Shown here: positions 43,564-52,940 of the stretch, in pieces
Layout: every line of letters starts with the position of its first letter
Numbering within the stretch: the first letter of the stretch is position 1
The notes under the pieces: generated by a model
Told to the model about the DNA's origin: nothing
The model's database searches: none
Seen by the model: only the letters and a program-made list of their open reading frames with translations
Translations under genes and position numbers: made by a program
DNA from: Pelomonas sp039929605
GTDB lineage: Bacteria; Pseudomonadota; Gammaproteobacteria; Burkholderiales; Burkholderiaceae_C
Length of the DNA: 64,000 bases
Direction: 5' to 3'
Assembly: GCF_039929605.1 (NCBI RefSeq)
Contig: NZ_JBDSQX010000075.1
Span: 9,049-73,048, forward strand

Positions 43564-45927
43564 TCAATCAATCGGCGTCAGCTTCGCCACCGACAGCGCC
43601 AGCCACTTGGTGCCGTGGCGGCCGAAGTTCACCTGCGCCCGCGCATCCGTGCCCGTGCCTTCCAGCGTCAGCAGCACGCCCTCGCCGAACTTGGTGTGGA
43701 ACACGCTCTTGCCCACGCGCAGGCCGCCGTGCTCGTTGGACACCTTCTGCCGCATGGCCACCGGCACCGGCGGCTCCACCCAGGCCGCCTTCTCCACTCG
43801 GCCGGCGCCCACCATGCCCTTGAGGCCGGTGCCGCGGTCCCAGGCCTGCTGGTACTCACGCGCAAAGCCCGAGCCGAAGCCCTGGTTGCGCGGCGTCAGC
43901 CACTTCAGCGCGGCCTCGGGCAGCTCGTCGAAGAAACGGCTCTTGACGTTGTAGCGCGTCTGGCCGTGCAGCATGCGCGTCTGGCAAAAGCTGAGCGACA
44001 GCTTCTGCCTCGCCCGCGTGATGGCCACGTACATCAGGCGCCGTTCTTCCTCGATGCCGTCGTGGTCGGACATCGCGTTCTCATGCGGGAACAGGCCCTC
44101 TTCCAGGCCGGTGATGAAGACCGCGTCGAACTCCAGGCCCTTGGCCGAGTGCACGGTCATCAGCTGCACGGCGTCCTGCCCGGCCTGGGCCTGGTTGTCG
44201 CCGGCCTCCAGCGAGGCGTGCGTCAGGAATGCCACCAGCGGCGACATGATCTCGCCGGTCTCCGCGTCGGGCACGGCGCCCGGCGTGCCAGCCTCGGCGA
44301 CCTCGTCGACCGGCAGGCCTACGGCGTTCTTGCCGAAGCCCTCCTGCATGACGAAGGCCTCGGCCGCATTGACGAGTTCGTCCAGGTTCTCCAGCCGCTC
44401 GGCACCGTCCTTGTCGGTGCGGTAGAAGTCCGCCAGGCCCGAGGTCTCCAGCACCTGCTCGATGATCTCGCGCAGCGTCATGCCCTGCGTGAGGTTGCGC
44501 GTGGAGTCGATGAGGTTGGTGAAGGCCAGCAGGTTGGCGCCGCCCTTGCCGGTGATGGCGCTCACGCTCTGGTAGAGGCTGCGGCCCGAGGCCTTGGCGG
44601 CGTCCTGTAGGTTCTCCAGCGTCTTGGCGCCGATGCCGCGCGTCGGGAAGTTGACGACACGCAGGAAGCTCGTGTCGTCGCTCGGGTTCTCTAGCAGGCG
44701 CAGATAGGCCAGCGCGTGCTTGACCTCGGCGCGCTCGAAGAAGCGCAGGCCGCCGTAGACGCGGTACGGGATGCCCGCGTTGAACAGCGCCGACTCGATG
44801 ACCCGCGACTGGGCGTTGCTGCGGTACAGCAGCGCGATCTGCTGGCGGTCCAGCCCGCTGCGCACCAGGCCCTGGATCTCCTCGATGAGCCACTGCGCCT
44901 CGGCGAAGTCGCTCGGCGCCTCCTGCACGCGGATGGGGTCGCCCGGGCCGGCGTCGGTGCGCAGCGTCTTGCCCAGGCGCTGCGCGTTGCGGCTGATCAG
45001 CTCGTTAGCGGCGTCCAGGATGTGGCCGAAGCTGCGGTAGTTCTGCTCCAGCTTGATGACGCGCTTGACGCGGTACTCGCGCTCGAAGTCCGCCATATTG
45101 CCGACGCGGGCGCCGCGAAAGGCGTAGATGCTCTGGTCGTCATCACCCACCGCCAGCAGGCTCTGGCCGGTGTCGCCATTCGGCGGCGCGAACATCTTCA
45201 GCCACGCGTACTGCAGCTTGTTGGTGTCCTGGAACTCGTCGACGAGGATGTGGCGGAAGCGCCGCTGGTAGTGCTCGCGGATCGCGGCGTTGTCGCGCAG
45301 CAGTTCGTAGCTGCGCAGCATCAGCTCGGCGAAGTCCACCACGCCCTCGCGCTGGCATTGGTCGTCGTAGTTGGCGTAGATCTCGACGAGCTTCTTCGTC
45401 TGCTCGTCGTGCGGCACCACGTCGCCGGGGCGCTGGGCTTCTTCCTTGCAGCCGGCGATGAACCAGCCGACCTGCTTCGGGACAAAGCGCTCCTCGTCCA
45501 GCTTCATCGCCCTGATGACGCGCTTGATGGCCGACACCGTGTCGCTGGAATCCAGGATCTGGAAGGCCTGCGGCAGGTTGGCGAGCTTCCAGTGCGCGCG
45601 CAGGAAGCGGTTGCACAGGCCGTGACAGGTGCCGATCCACATGCCGCGCACGTTGAAGGGCAGCATCGTGGAGAGCCGCGTCAGCATCTCCTTGGCCGCC
45701 TTGTTCGTGAAGGTCACGGCCATCACGCCGCTGGGGCCGACCTGGCCCGTGTTCAGCAGCCAGGCGATGCGGGTGGTCAGCACGCGCGTCTTGCCCGAGC
45801 CGGCGCCGGCCAGGATCAGCGCGGGCTCCGGCGCCGCTGTGACGGCGGCGAGCTGCTCGGGGTTGAGGTTGCGCAGGAGGGGGCTGGCTACAGCGTCGAC
45901 CACTGGGTCGACAGGGAAAGAGGTCAT
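43564..45927 (-). CDS. uvrD: UvrD/Rep-family DNA helicase
   Basis: 3'-5' helicase of nucleotide-excision and mismatch repair. 787 residues with all superfamily 1A motifs: Q-motif LNPEQLAAV, Walker A GAGSGKTR (41-48), TFTNKAAKEM, DEFQDTN, GDDDQSIYAFRGA, LEQNYRS, TVHSAKGLEFDAVFITGLEEGLFPH and MYVAITRARQKL. The C-terminal Tudor-like segment VFHTKFGEGVLLTLEG is present, which favours UvrD over Rep. Its stop lies directly after the remnant toxin frame on the other strand. Confidence 0.95.
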   Translation of the reverse strand: MTSFPVDPVVDAVASPLLRNLNPEQLAAVTAAPEPALILAGAGSGKTRVLTTRIAWLLNTGQVGPSGVMAVTFTNKAAKEMLTRLSTMLPFNVRGMWIGTCHGLCNRFLRAHWKLANLPQAFQILDSSDTVSAIKRVIRAMKLDEERFVPKQVGWFIAGCKEEAQRPGDVVPHDEQTKKLVEIYANYDDQCQREGVVDFAELMLRSYELLRDNAAIREHYQRRFRHILVDEFQDTNKLQYAWLKMFAPPNGDTGQSLLAVGDDDQSIYAFRGARVGNMADFEREYRVKRVIKLEQNYRSFGHILDAANELISRNAQRLGKTLRTDAGPGDPIRVQEAPSDFAEAQWLIEEIQGLVRSGLDRQQIALLYRSNAQSRVIESALFNAGIPYRVYGGLRFFERAEVKHALAYLRLLENPSDDTSFLRVVNFPTRGIGAKTLENLQDAAKASGRSLYQSVSAITGKGGANLLAFTNLIDSTRNLTQGMTLREIIEQVLETSGLADFYRTDKDGAERLENLDELVNAAEAFVMQEGFGKNAVGLPVDEVAEAGTPGAVPDAETGEIMSPLVAFLTHASLEAGDNQAQAGQDAVQLMTVHSAKGLEFDAVFITGLEEGLFPHENAMSDHDGIEEERRLMYVAITRARQKLSLSFCQTRMLHGQTRYNVKSRFFDELPEAALKWLTPRNQGFGSGFAREYQQAWDRGTGLKGMVGAGRVEKAAWVEPPVPVAMRQKVSNEHGGLRVGKSVFHTKFGEGVLLTLEGTGTDARAQVNFGRHGTKWLALSVAKLTPID

Positions 45928-46030
45928 CGCCGCATTTTAAGGAACCGGTTCTTACAGGTCGGCCGGCATCCTCCGTGGCTTCGCAATAAGCGTTGGTGAT
46001 ACTTCTGGTTTTCCCCAGCCCCCTCTGCCG

Positions 46031-46771
46031 ATGTCCCGTCTCACTCTCACACTCGCCCTCACTCTCCCCCTCGCTCTCGTCTCGCAGGCCACCCTGGCCC
46101 AGGACACACCCGACGGCCGGTGGCACGGCGGGCTCAGCGTTGCCGGCGCGTTCGCCAGCGGCAACACCAGCAGCCGCACGCTGGCCGCCAACGCGGACGC
46201 CAGCCTCGCCACCGCGCAGGACAAGATCAGCCTCTACGGCATCGCCAACTACGGCCGCAACAAGGCCGACGGCGTCGACACCACCACCGCCGACCTGCTG
46301 CGCGTGGGCGGCCGCTACGACTTCAACCTCGGCCCCCAGTGGTTCTCTTTCGGCGCCGCAGAAGGCGAGACCAACAAGGCCGGTGGCGTGCGCAACCGCT
46401 ACAACCTCACCGGCGGCGTGGGCTACCACCTGCTGAAGAACGATGCCAACAGCTGGGACGTGTTCGGCGGTCTGGGCTACACCGCCACGCAGTTCACCGA
46501 CGGCAGCGACGCCAACGGCGTGCAGGTGCTGCTGGGCGAGGAGTCCAGCCACAAGGTCAGCGAGTCGACCTCTCTGAAGCAGCGTCTTGTCTACTACCCC
46601 AGCGGCGGCGACCTCGGCGACCGCGCCACGTTCGACGCCGGTCTGGCAACGACGATCAGCGGCGCCTGGACGCTCAATGCCGGGCTGTCCAGCCGCTACT
46701 CCAGCCGGGTTCCCGTCGGCACGAAGAAAACCGACAACCTCCTGACCGTGGGCTTCGGCTACAAGTTCTGA
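46031..46771 (+). CDS. DUF481 outer-membrane-type beta-barrel protein
   Basis: 246 residues with a signal peptide (1-23, ending ATLAQ). Alternating beta strands then run to a terminal aromatic (GFGYKF), as expected for an outer-membrane barrel. Typical DUF481 features are GGLSVAGAFASGNTSSRTLAANADAS near the start and GVGYHLLKNDANSWDVFGGLGYT in the middle. Related proteins are salt- or acid-induced outer-membrane proteins of unknown function. It stands alone, divergent from uvrD. Confidence 0.88.
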   Translation: MSRLTLTLALTLPLALVSQATLAQDTPDGRWHGGLSVAGAFASGNTSSRTLAANADASLATAQDKISLYGIANYGRNKADGVDTTTADLLRVGGRYDFNLGPQWFSFGAAEGETNKAGGVRNRYNLTGGVGYHLLKNDANSWDVFGGLGYTATQFTDGSDANGVQVLLGEESSHKVSESTSLKQRLVYYPSGGDLGDRATFDAGLATTISGAWTLNAGLSSRYSSRVPVGTKKTDNLLTVGFGYKF

Positions 46772-46817
46772 GGCCCAGCGCCCGAGGGCCGGCTTGAGAG
46801 CGGCCCGAAGGCGCCCG

Positions 46818-47087
46818 TCAGCGCCCCTTGCGCACCTTGCCGGCCCGCCCGGCCTTGGACCATTCGTAGGCCTCGCCGTCGGGCGTCTTGCCGCTCTCGA
46901 CCGCCGACACGCCGGGCCGGCCGACGCTCCCCTCCAGCTCTGTGGAGATGCTCACGTGACGATGCCCCTGCCTGCGCCTGTCCTCGGCGCAGGCGAGCGC
47001 CTGGGTCAACTCCTTGCTGCCGAAGAACTCGCAGACGGGTGACGCGCCCTCGCCGTCGCCCTCCAGCCAATACACCACGATGCCCAA
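46818..47087 (-). CDS. hypothetical protein, 89 residues
   Basis: The start is a TTG at 47087 preceded by AGGAG at six bases, so the product begins MGIVVYWLEGDGEG. It is a small soluble protein with a conserved-looking FFGSKELTQALACAEDRRR helix, a VSISTELEGSVG strand and a basic tail. I recognise no named family. It is divergent from the GNAT gene, with 56 bases between starts. Confidence 0.6.
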   Translation of the reverse strand: MGIVVYWLEGDGEGASPVCEFFGSKELTQALACAEDRRRQGHRHVSISTELEGSVGRPGVSAVESGKTPDGEAYEWSKAGRAGKVRKGR

Positions 47088-47143
47088 GCTGCTCTCCTGT
47101 CCGAATCGGCCGCCAGCGTAGCGTGTCCGGCGATGATCCGGCC

Positions 47144-47662
47144 ATGACCCTGCTGCCTGCCGTCGAACTGCGCGCGCCACAGCCCGGCGACCTCGGCTGG
47201 ATCGTCGAACGCCACGGCGCCGTCTACGCCGACGAGTACGGGCTGGACATTCATTTCGAGGCCCTCGTCGCACGCATCTGCGCCGACTTCGTCGACCGCC
47301 TGCAACCCGAGCGCGAGGCCTGCTGGATCGCCGCACGCGGGCAAGAGCGCCTGGGCAGCGTCATGCTCGTGCAAGCCCGGGACGATGCCAGCGGCGAGCC
47401 GCGCCCCGGCGTCGCCAAGCTGCGCCTGCTGCTGTTGGAGCCACATGCGCGCGGGCTGGGTGTCGGCAAGCGGCTGGTGCGCCAGTGCAGCGACTTCGCA
47501 CGCCCCGCCGGCTATGACCGCATCGAGCTGTGGACGCAGAGCGCGCTGACGGCCGCCCGGGCCCTCTACGCCGCCGAGGGCTACCGCCTCGTTCGCAGCG
47601 CGGCGGGCCGCGGCTTTGGCCAGGGCGTCATCAACGAAACCTGGGAGCTGGCACTGCGCTAG
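47144..47662 (+). CDS. GNAT-family N-acetyltransferase
   Basis: 172 residues. The acetyl-CoA site is visible as KLRLLLLEPHARGLGVGKRLVRQC (beta-4, then RGLGVG). The rest fits the GNAT fold (LGSVMLVQARD strands, YDRIELWTQSALTAARALYAAEGYRLV). The substrate cannot be predicted. In other bacteria this subtype is often fused to a MarR regulator; here it stands alone. The ATG at 47144 is chosen because the fold begins soon after. Confidence 0.88.
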   Translation: MTLLPAVELRAPQPGDLGWIVERHGAVYADEYGLDIHFEALVARICADFVDRLQPEREACWIAARGQERLGSVMLVQARDDASGEPRPGVAKLRLLLLEPHARGLGVGKRLVRQCSDFARPAGYDRIELWTQSALTAARALYAAEGYRLVRSAAGRGFGQGVINETWELALR

Positions 47663-47772
47663 CGCCAGCGGCACCAACGCTGTGCCGCACCCGGGCGTCG
47701 AGGTCCGGTTTGCACGATGACGGGGCCACTCACCACACCAAACGCTGGCATGCGACTTGCGCCACCCCGCGC

Positions 47773-50064
47773 ATGAGCAGTCATCAGGGGTTTCGCGTGG
47801 CACCCGTTCCGGTCCAACCCAGGGCTCAGCGGGCGTCCAACGACATGGTGGTGCTGCCCGACCTGGCGCGCGCTGCCGGCTTCGGCCAGTGGTGGCATGA
47901 CCCGCTGACCGGCCACAGCCTGCTGTCGCCCGTCGCCAGCGAATTCCTGGAGATGCCGGGCCAGGCGCTTGACTCGGCAGACAGCCTCTACGCCTGCTTC
48001 GGCCATGTCGTGGAAGACGACCTGCCCGAACTGATCCGCCTGTGGACCGGCGAGCAGGCCGTGCAGCCGCTGGACATCCGCGTCATCGGCCTGGCGCGCG
48101 GCATGCGCTGGCTGCGCGTGACGCCGCTGCCGCCCGACCCGGCGCGGCCGGGCTGGCGCCATGGCCTGCTGCAGGACGTCACCGACCTGACGCAGGCCGC
48201 CGTGCGCGAGCGCCTGGGCTATGCGCTGACCGAGTACCTCGTCGGCACGCACACGCTGGAAGACGCCATCACCAACGTCATCCAGCTCATCTGCCGCAAC
48301 CTCGGCTGGGAATGGGGCGCCTACTGGAGCATGGAGGAAGACGGCGAGATCAGCGGCGAGGCCAAGGGCCAGCTGCGCTGCCGCCATTTCTGGCACCCGC
48401 CGGACCGCGACCTGGAGAAGTTCAGTACCGTCAGCGCGGCGCTGGACATGGCGCCTGGCGAAGGCCTGGTGGGCCGCGTCTGGGCCACCGGCCAGGCCGA
48501 GTGGGTGGAGGACATGAGCACCGACGCGCGCTTCCTGCGCCGTGGCAGCGCGCAGATGTGCGGGCTGTGGTCGGGTTATGTGTTCCCGGTGACCTATGCG
48601 TCGGACAACGGCGAGCGCCACCGCCCCGGTGTGCTGGAGTTCTACAGCAGCCTGGCCCGCCAGCCCGATGCGCAGTTGCCCAAGGTCTCGGCCACCATCG
48701 GCGCGCTGATCGCGCAGACGGCGCAGCGCCTGGCGACCGAGGCCGTCATCCACCGCCTGGCGCAGGTGGACGAGATGACCGAGCTGGACAACCGCGCCCA
48801 CTTCTACGCCCAGCTCAACCAGCACTGCGCGCAGAGCGAGCAAGACGGCGTGCGCTTTGCGCTGATGTTCATCGACCTGGACCGCTTCAAGCCCATCAAC
48901 GACGCCTTCGGCCACGAGGCAGGCAATGCGGTGCTGCAGGAGTTTGCGCGCCGCCTGCAGGCGCTGGCGCCGCCGCCGGCGCGCGTCGGCCGCCTGGGGG
49001 GCGACGAGTTCGCCGTGCTGGTGCCGGACAGCAGCGACGAGCAGGCGCTGGCCGTCCTGGTCGACGCCGTGCTGGCCGCCGCGAGCCGGCCCTTCGTCTA
49101 CGACGGCGCCGCCTTGAACATGTCGGCCAGCGTCGGTGTGAGCCGCTTCCCCGAGAACGGCCTGACCGGCCCCGAGCTGCTGCGCAGTGCCGACGCGGCC
49201 ATGTACCGCGTCAAGCAGAACGGCCGCAACGGCAGCAACGTGTTCTCCAACAGCAGCCCCGACACGCTGGCCCTGCAGCGCGCCAGGCTGGCCGAGCGCC
49301 TGGCCATCGAGGCCGAGCTGCGCGAGGCGCTGCTGACCGGCCAGCTGCGCCTGGCCTACCAACCCATCGTCGACATCGCCTCGGGCGCGCTGCACGGCGT
49401 GGAGGCGCTGATCCGCTGGCGCAAGCCCGGCGGTGAGGTGGTGCCGCCCGACGTCTTCATCCCGATTGCCGAGCAGAGCGACCTCATCATCGACATCGGC
49501 CGCTGGGTGCTGGGCCAGGCGCTGCGCGACCTCGCCTCGCTGCAGGGCGGGGCGCTGGCGCTGGCGCCGCTGAAGGTGCACGTCAACATGGCCGCGTCGG
49601 AGTTCACCAGCAGCGCCCTGCCCGAGACGCTGCGCGCCATGTCCGCCGAGCTGGCCGTGCCGCCCTCACAAGTGGTGCTGGAGCTGACCGAGAGCATGCT
49701 GATGCGCCAGCCCGGGCAGGTGAAGCACGTCATGCATCAGCTGCGCGAGATCGGCTTCGAGATCTCATTGGACGACTTCGGCATGGGCCACTCGTCGCTG
49801 GCCATGCTGAAGAGCCTGCCCATCAGCTCGCTGAAGATCGACCGCAGCTTCGTGCGCGACTTGGCCAGCGGCGAGCGTGACCGCGCCATCGCCAAGACCA
49901 TCCTCGACCTCGGCCAGCACCTGCAGCTGGAGGTCATCGCCGAGGGCATCGAAAGCGAGGCGCAATTGGCCGTGTTGAGCGAATGCGGCTGCCGCTTCGG
50001 GCAGGGCTATCTGCTCGGCAGGCCGCTGCCGCTGGCCGAGCTGATCCTCGCCTTCCCGCATTGA
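47773..50064 (+). CDS. PAS-GAF-GGDEF-EAL cyclic-di-GMP protein
   Basis: 763 residues, no membrane helix. A PAS-like domain (about 35-140) and a GAF domain (about 150-325) precede GGDEF (about 330-490) and EAL (about 505-760). The GGDEF motif is intact (residues 409-413, RLGGDEF), but the inhibitory I-site RxxD is replaced by PPPA. The EAL half keeps its catalytic signatures: VEALIRW, NMAASEF, ELTES, DDFGMGHSS, KIDRSF, AEGIES and GQGYLLGRPL. It can be expected to hydrolyse cyclic di-GMP and might also make it. The ATG at 47773 has no good Shine-Dalgarno sequence. A kinase/regulator pair follows. Confidence 0.93.
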   Translation: MSSHQGFRVAPVPVQPRAQRASNDMVVLPDLARAAGFGQWWHDPLTGHSLLSPVASEFLEMPGQALDSADSLYACFGHVVEDDLPELIRLWTGEQAVQPLDIRVIGLARGMRWLRVTPLPPDPARPGWRHGLLQDVTDLTQAAVRERLGYALTEYLVGTHTLEDAITNVIQLICRNLGWEWGAYWSMEEDGEISGEAKGQLRCRHFWHPPDRDLEKFSTVSAALDMAPGEGLVGRVWATGQAEWVEDMSTDARFLRRGSAQMCGLWSGYVFPVTYASDNGERHRPGVLEFYSSLARQPDAQLPKVSATIGALIAQTAQRLATEAVIHRLAQVDEMTELDNRAHFYAQLNQHCAQSEQDGVRFALMFIDLDRFKPINDAFGHEAGNAVLQEFARRLQALAPPPARVGRLGGDEFAVLVPDSSDEQALAVLVDAVLAAASRPFVYDGAALNMSASVGVSRFPENGLTGPELLRSADAAMYRVKQNGRNGSNVFSNSSPDTLALQRARLAERLAIEAELREALLTGQLRLAYQPIVDIASGALHGVEALIRWRKPGGEVVPPDVFIPIAEQSDLIIDIGRWVLGQALRDLASLQGGALALAPLKVHVNMAASEFTSSALPETLRAMSAELAVPPSQVVLELTESMLMRQPGQVKHVMHQLREIGFEISLDDFGMGHSSLAMLKSLPISSLKIDRSFVRDLASGERDRAIAKTILDLGQHLQLEVIAEGIESEAQLAVLSECGCRFGQGYLLGRPLPLAELILAFPH

Positions 50065-50155
50065 AGCAAGCCCCTCGTCCAAGGCGGGCCGGCTGGGGAG
50101 CGGGCCGGCGCTCGGCCAGAAACACGCAGGCCCGGGGCACAGCCATGTACATTTT

Positions 50156-50176
50156 TCGCCTCAGTCGAAAAGGCGA
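50156..50176 (+). promoter_or_regulatory. hairpin overlapping the ribosome-binding site of the kinase gene
   Basis: TCGCCT (50156-50161) pairs with AGGCGA (50171-50176) across a nine-base loop. The right arm contains the purine-rich Shine-Dalgarno sequence just before the ATG at 50180, so folding would hide the binding site. Six base pairs is modest, and the structure may be coincidental. Confidence 0.35.
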
Positions 50177-50179
50177 GTT

Positions 50180-50869
50180 ATGGACATCTCCACCTTCGTG
50201 GCGGCCGCAGCCCACGACATGAAGAACTCGGTCAGCGTGATCGCCGCCTACCTGGAGGACGCGCTGGCCAAGATGGCCACCGAGCCGCCCTCGGCCGCAG
50301 CGCTATCCACGGCCCAGGCGCTGTACGAGACGCAGCGCGTCAACGGCAACCTCGTGCAGCTGATGGCCATCTTCAAGATCGAGGAGGGCATGTACCCCTT
50401 CGAGCCGGCAGCGGTGGTGCTGGACGAGTTTGCCGACGAGCTGCTCGGCCGCGTGCGCCCGCTGGTTCATCTGAAGGGGCTGGACCTGCAGTGCGACATC
50501 CAGGCCGACATGGCCGACTGGATCTTCGACCACGACCTGATCGGCAGCGTCGTCATGCAGTCGCTGTTCAACGCCGTGCGCTACGCCAGCCACACGGTGC
50601 GGCTGTCGATGCGGGTCACCGGGCAAGGGCTGGCGATCGAGGTGGCCGACGACGGCCAGGGCTTCCCCGGCTTCATGCTGGAACAGGGCTTCCCGTCACG
50701 CCAAGGCATAGACACACGCACCGGCAGCACCGGGCTGGGCCTGTACTTCTCGCGCCTGGCTGCGGGCCTGCATCGGCGCGGCACGCAGACCGGCAGCACA
50801 CGGCTCGCGAATGGGCGCGGATCGACCGGCGACCTGGGCGGCGGCCACTTCATCGTGGAGCTGCCATGA
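50180..50869 (+). CDS. soluble sensor histidine kinase
   Basis: 229 residues without signal peptide, membrane helix or recognisable sensor domain. The dimerisation helix starts at once with the H-box AAAHDMKNSVSVI (His12), followed by a second helix and a HATPase domain with N-box LIGSVVMQSLFNAVRYA, G1 VADDGQGF and G2 TGSTGLGLYFSR. It overlaps the next gene by ATGA, so its partner is surely the REC-TPR protein. Its input probably comes from a protein contact. The preceding GGDEF-EAL gene, 115 bases upstream, may belong to the same pathway. Confidence 0.9.
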   Translation: MDISTFVAAAAHDMKNSVSVIAAYLEDALAKMATEPPSAAALSTAQALYETQRVNGNLVQLMAIFKIEEGMYPFEPAAVVLDEFADELLGRVRPLVHLKGLDLQCDIQADMADWIFDHDLIGSVVMQSLFNAVRYASHTVRLSMRVTGQGLAIEVADDGQGFPGFMLEQGFPSRQGIDTRTGSTGLGLYFSRLAAGLHRRGTQTGSTRLANGRGSTGDLGGGHFIVELP

Positions 50870-52533
50870 GCGCCGCGCCGGACCGTCCCAAGCAAGCTGC
50901 ACCCATGAAGACCGTCTCACCCTACGAGGACCCGCTGGCCGGCAAGGACTTCCTGCTGGTTGAAGACTTCGAGGCCATGCGCACCGTGCTGAAGGGCCAG
51001 CTGCTGCGCTGCGGTGCCCAGCGCGTGGACACCGCCAAGGATGGCCGCGAGGCCGCCGCCATGCTCGCCGCCAAGCCCTATGGCGTCGTGATGTGCGACT
51101 ACAACCTCGGCAATGGCAAGAACGGCCAGCAGCTGCTGGAAGAGGCCCGGCTCAAGGGCTGGATCGGCCCGGCCTCGGTGTGGCTGATGATCACCGCCGA
51201 GAAGACCAGCATCATGGTCTCGGCCGCCGCCGAGGATGCGCCCGACGACTACCTGCTCAAGCCCATCACCGAGAGCCTGCTGCAGACCCGCCTGCTCAAG
51301 CTGGTGGAGCGCAAGGCGGCGCTGGCGGGCATTGCCGTCGCGATGAAGGCGCAGGACTGGCGCGGCGCGCTGCAGCTCTGCGAGGAACAACTGGCCGGCG
51401 GCACCAAGAGCCTGGCCGAGGTGCTGCGCCTGCAGGCCCAGCTCCACCAGAAGCTTGGCGACTGGCCCAAGGCCCAGGCCGTCTACGAAGGCGTGCTGCA
51501 GCGCGGCCAGATCGCCTGGGCCAAGCTGGGGCTGGCGCAGGTTCTGCTGCACGCGGGCGACCTGGCCGGCGCACGCGCGCTGCTGCAGGACGCCGTGCGC
51601 GAGCACCCGCAATACCTGGAGGCCTATGACGAGCTGGCCGGCGTGCTGCACACACAGGGCGAGGGCCAGCAGCAGGTGGCCCTGCTGGAGCGCGCCGTCA
51701 ACCTGTCGCCCAACTCCGCGCACCGCCAGTCAGCCCTGGGCGTGGCGGCGCAGGCGCAGGGCCAGCACGACATGGCGGCCAAGGCCTTCTCGCGCGCCAT
51801 CAAGCTGACCGAGTTCAGTGCCACCGAGGACCTCGAACCCTTCCTCGGCATGGCCAAGCTGCACACCGAGGCCGGCAACCCCGGCGAGGCCCAGAAGCTG
51901 CTGGCCACCATGACCCAGCGCTACGACAGCCACGATGCGCATCTGCTCGCCAAGGCCGAGAAGGTACGCGCGCTGCAGGCCCTGGGCGACAAGGCCGGCG
52001 CCGCGCGGCTGGCCAGCGAGCTGGTGGCCCTGAGCGCGGACGAGACCTCGCCCGGCGCGGCCGACATCGCCGTGCGCATCGCCGAGACCTTGATCGAAGC
52101 CCAGCAGGCCGACGCCGCCACCCAGCTGCTGCAGTACCTGACGCGCAACCACTACGACGACGAACGGCTGCTCAAGCGCACGCAGCGCGCCTTCGAGAGC
52201 CTGGGCCTGGGTGTGTCCGGCGGCGAGCTGGTGGCCTCCGCCCGCCGCGAGGCGACCAACGCGATGAAGGACGGCATGCAGCTGATGGCCGCAGGCGACC
52301 CCCAGGCCGCACTCGAAAGCCTGCGCGGCGCCAAGACCTCCATGCCCCGCAACGGCCGCGTGCTGCTGAACTTCGCCGCCGTGGCGATGACCGTGCTGCA
52401 ACGCCAAGGTCGTTCGGCAGCGCTGGAGGCCGAGATGCGCAACTGCATCGCCACGGCCCAGGCGCTCAGGCCCGACGACACGCGCGCTGCGGATCTGCTG
52501 CAGCAGCTGACCCGCTGGACCGCCACGCCTTGA
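50866..52533 (+). CDS. response regulator with C-terminal tetratricopeptide repeats
   Basis: 555 residues. The receiver domain (about 25-150) has the acidic pair in LLVEDFEAM, phospho-acceptor Asp in VVMCDYNLGNGKNG, the ITAEKT loop and the lysine in DDYLLKPITES. From about residue 160 to the end there are about ten helical-hairpin units of TPR type (for example GDWPKAQAVYEGVLQRG and GQHDMAAKAFSRAIKL). There is no DNA-binding domain, so output is by protein-protein interaction. It is coupled to the kinase upstream; ychJ starts six bases after its stop. Confidence 0.92.
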   Translation: MSAAPDRPKQAAPMKTVSPYEDPLAGKDFLLVEDFEAMRTVLKGQLLRCGAQRVDTAKDGREAAAMLAAKPYGVVMCDYNLGNGKNGQQLLEEARLKGWIGPASVWLMITAEKTSIMVSAAAEDAPDDYLLKPITESLLQTRLLKLVERKAALAGIAVAMKAQDWRGALQLCEEQLAGGTKSLAEVLRLQAQLHQKLGDWPKAQAVYEGVLQRGQIAWAKLGLAQVLLHAGDLAGARALLQDAVREHPQYLEAYDELAGVLHTQGEGQQQVALLERAVNLSPNSAHRQSALGVAAQAQGQHDMAAKAFSRAIKLTEFSATEDLEPFLGMAKLHTEAGNPGEAQKLLATMTQRYDSHDAHLLAKAEKVRALQALGDKAGAARLASELVALSADETSPGAADIAVRIAETLIEAQQADAATQLLQYLTRNHYDDERLLKRTQRAFESLGLGVSGGELVASARREATNAMKDGMQLMAAGDPQAALESLRGAKTSMPRNGRVLLNFAAVAMTVLQRQGRSAALEAEMRNCIATAQALRPDDTRAADLLQQLTRWTATP

Positions 52534-52538
52534 GGCCC

Positions 52539-52940
52539 ATGACCTCGCCTCTCCCCTGCCCCTGCGGCAGCGCCCTGGCCTACGCCGGCTGCTGCGGCCG
52601 CCTGCATGCGGCCCACGCCGCCCACGGCACGCTGACCGCCACGGGCCCCGAGGCGCTGATGCGCTCGCGCTACGCCGCTTACGTGCTGGACCTGCGCGAC
52701 TACCTGCTCGCCAGCTGGCACGCCAGCACCCGCCCCGCCGAACTCGAACCCAATGAGCCCGGCCTCAAGTGGCTGGGCCTGGCCGTGAAGCGCGCGGCCC
52801 TGCAGGACGCCGACCACGGCAGCGTCGAGTTCCTCGCCCGCAGCAAGCTCGGTGGCCGCGCCAACCGGCTGCATGAGGTCAGCCGCTTCGTGCGTGAAAA
52901 CGGCGAATGGTTTTACGTCGATGGCGACGTGCAGCCTTGA
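52539..52940 (+). CDS. YchJ family protein (SEC-C motif, UPF0225)
   Basis: 133 residues. The N-terminus is a cysteine-rich SEC-C-type motif (CPCGSALAYAGCCG), likely binding zinc. The NTF2-like YchJ domain follows (PEALMRSRYAAYVLDLRDYLLASWH, KWLGLAVK, VEFLARSKLGGRANRLHEVSRFVRENGEWFYVDGD). The function of YchJ is not established. The ATG at 52539 is preferred over a TTG at 52530. It overlaps the pseudouridine synthase gene by four bases. Confidence 0.92.
   Translation: MTSPLPCPCGSALAYAGCCGRLHAAHAAHGTLTATGPEALMRSRYAAYVLDLRDYLLASWHASTRPAELEPNEPGLKWLGLAVKRAALQDADHGSVEFLARSKLGGRANRLHEVSRFVRENGEWFYVDGDVQP

Noticed and set aside
47659..49581. 640-codon minus-strand frame opposite the GGDEF-EAL gene
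   Set aside because: Gln/Ala/His-rich antisense sequence without motifs; the plus strand carries complete GGDEF and EAL signatures.
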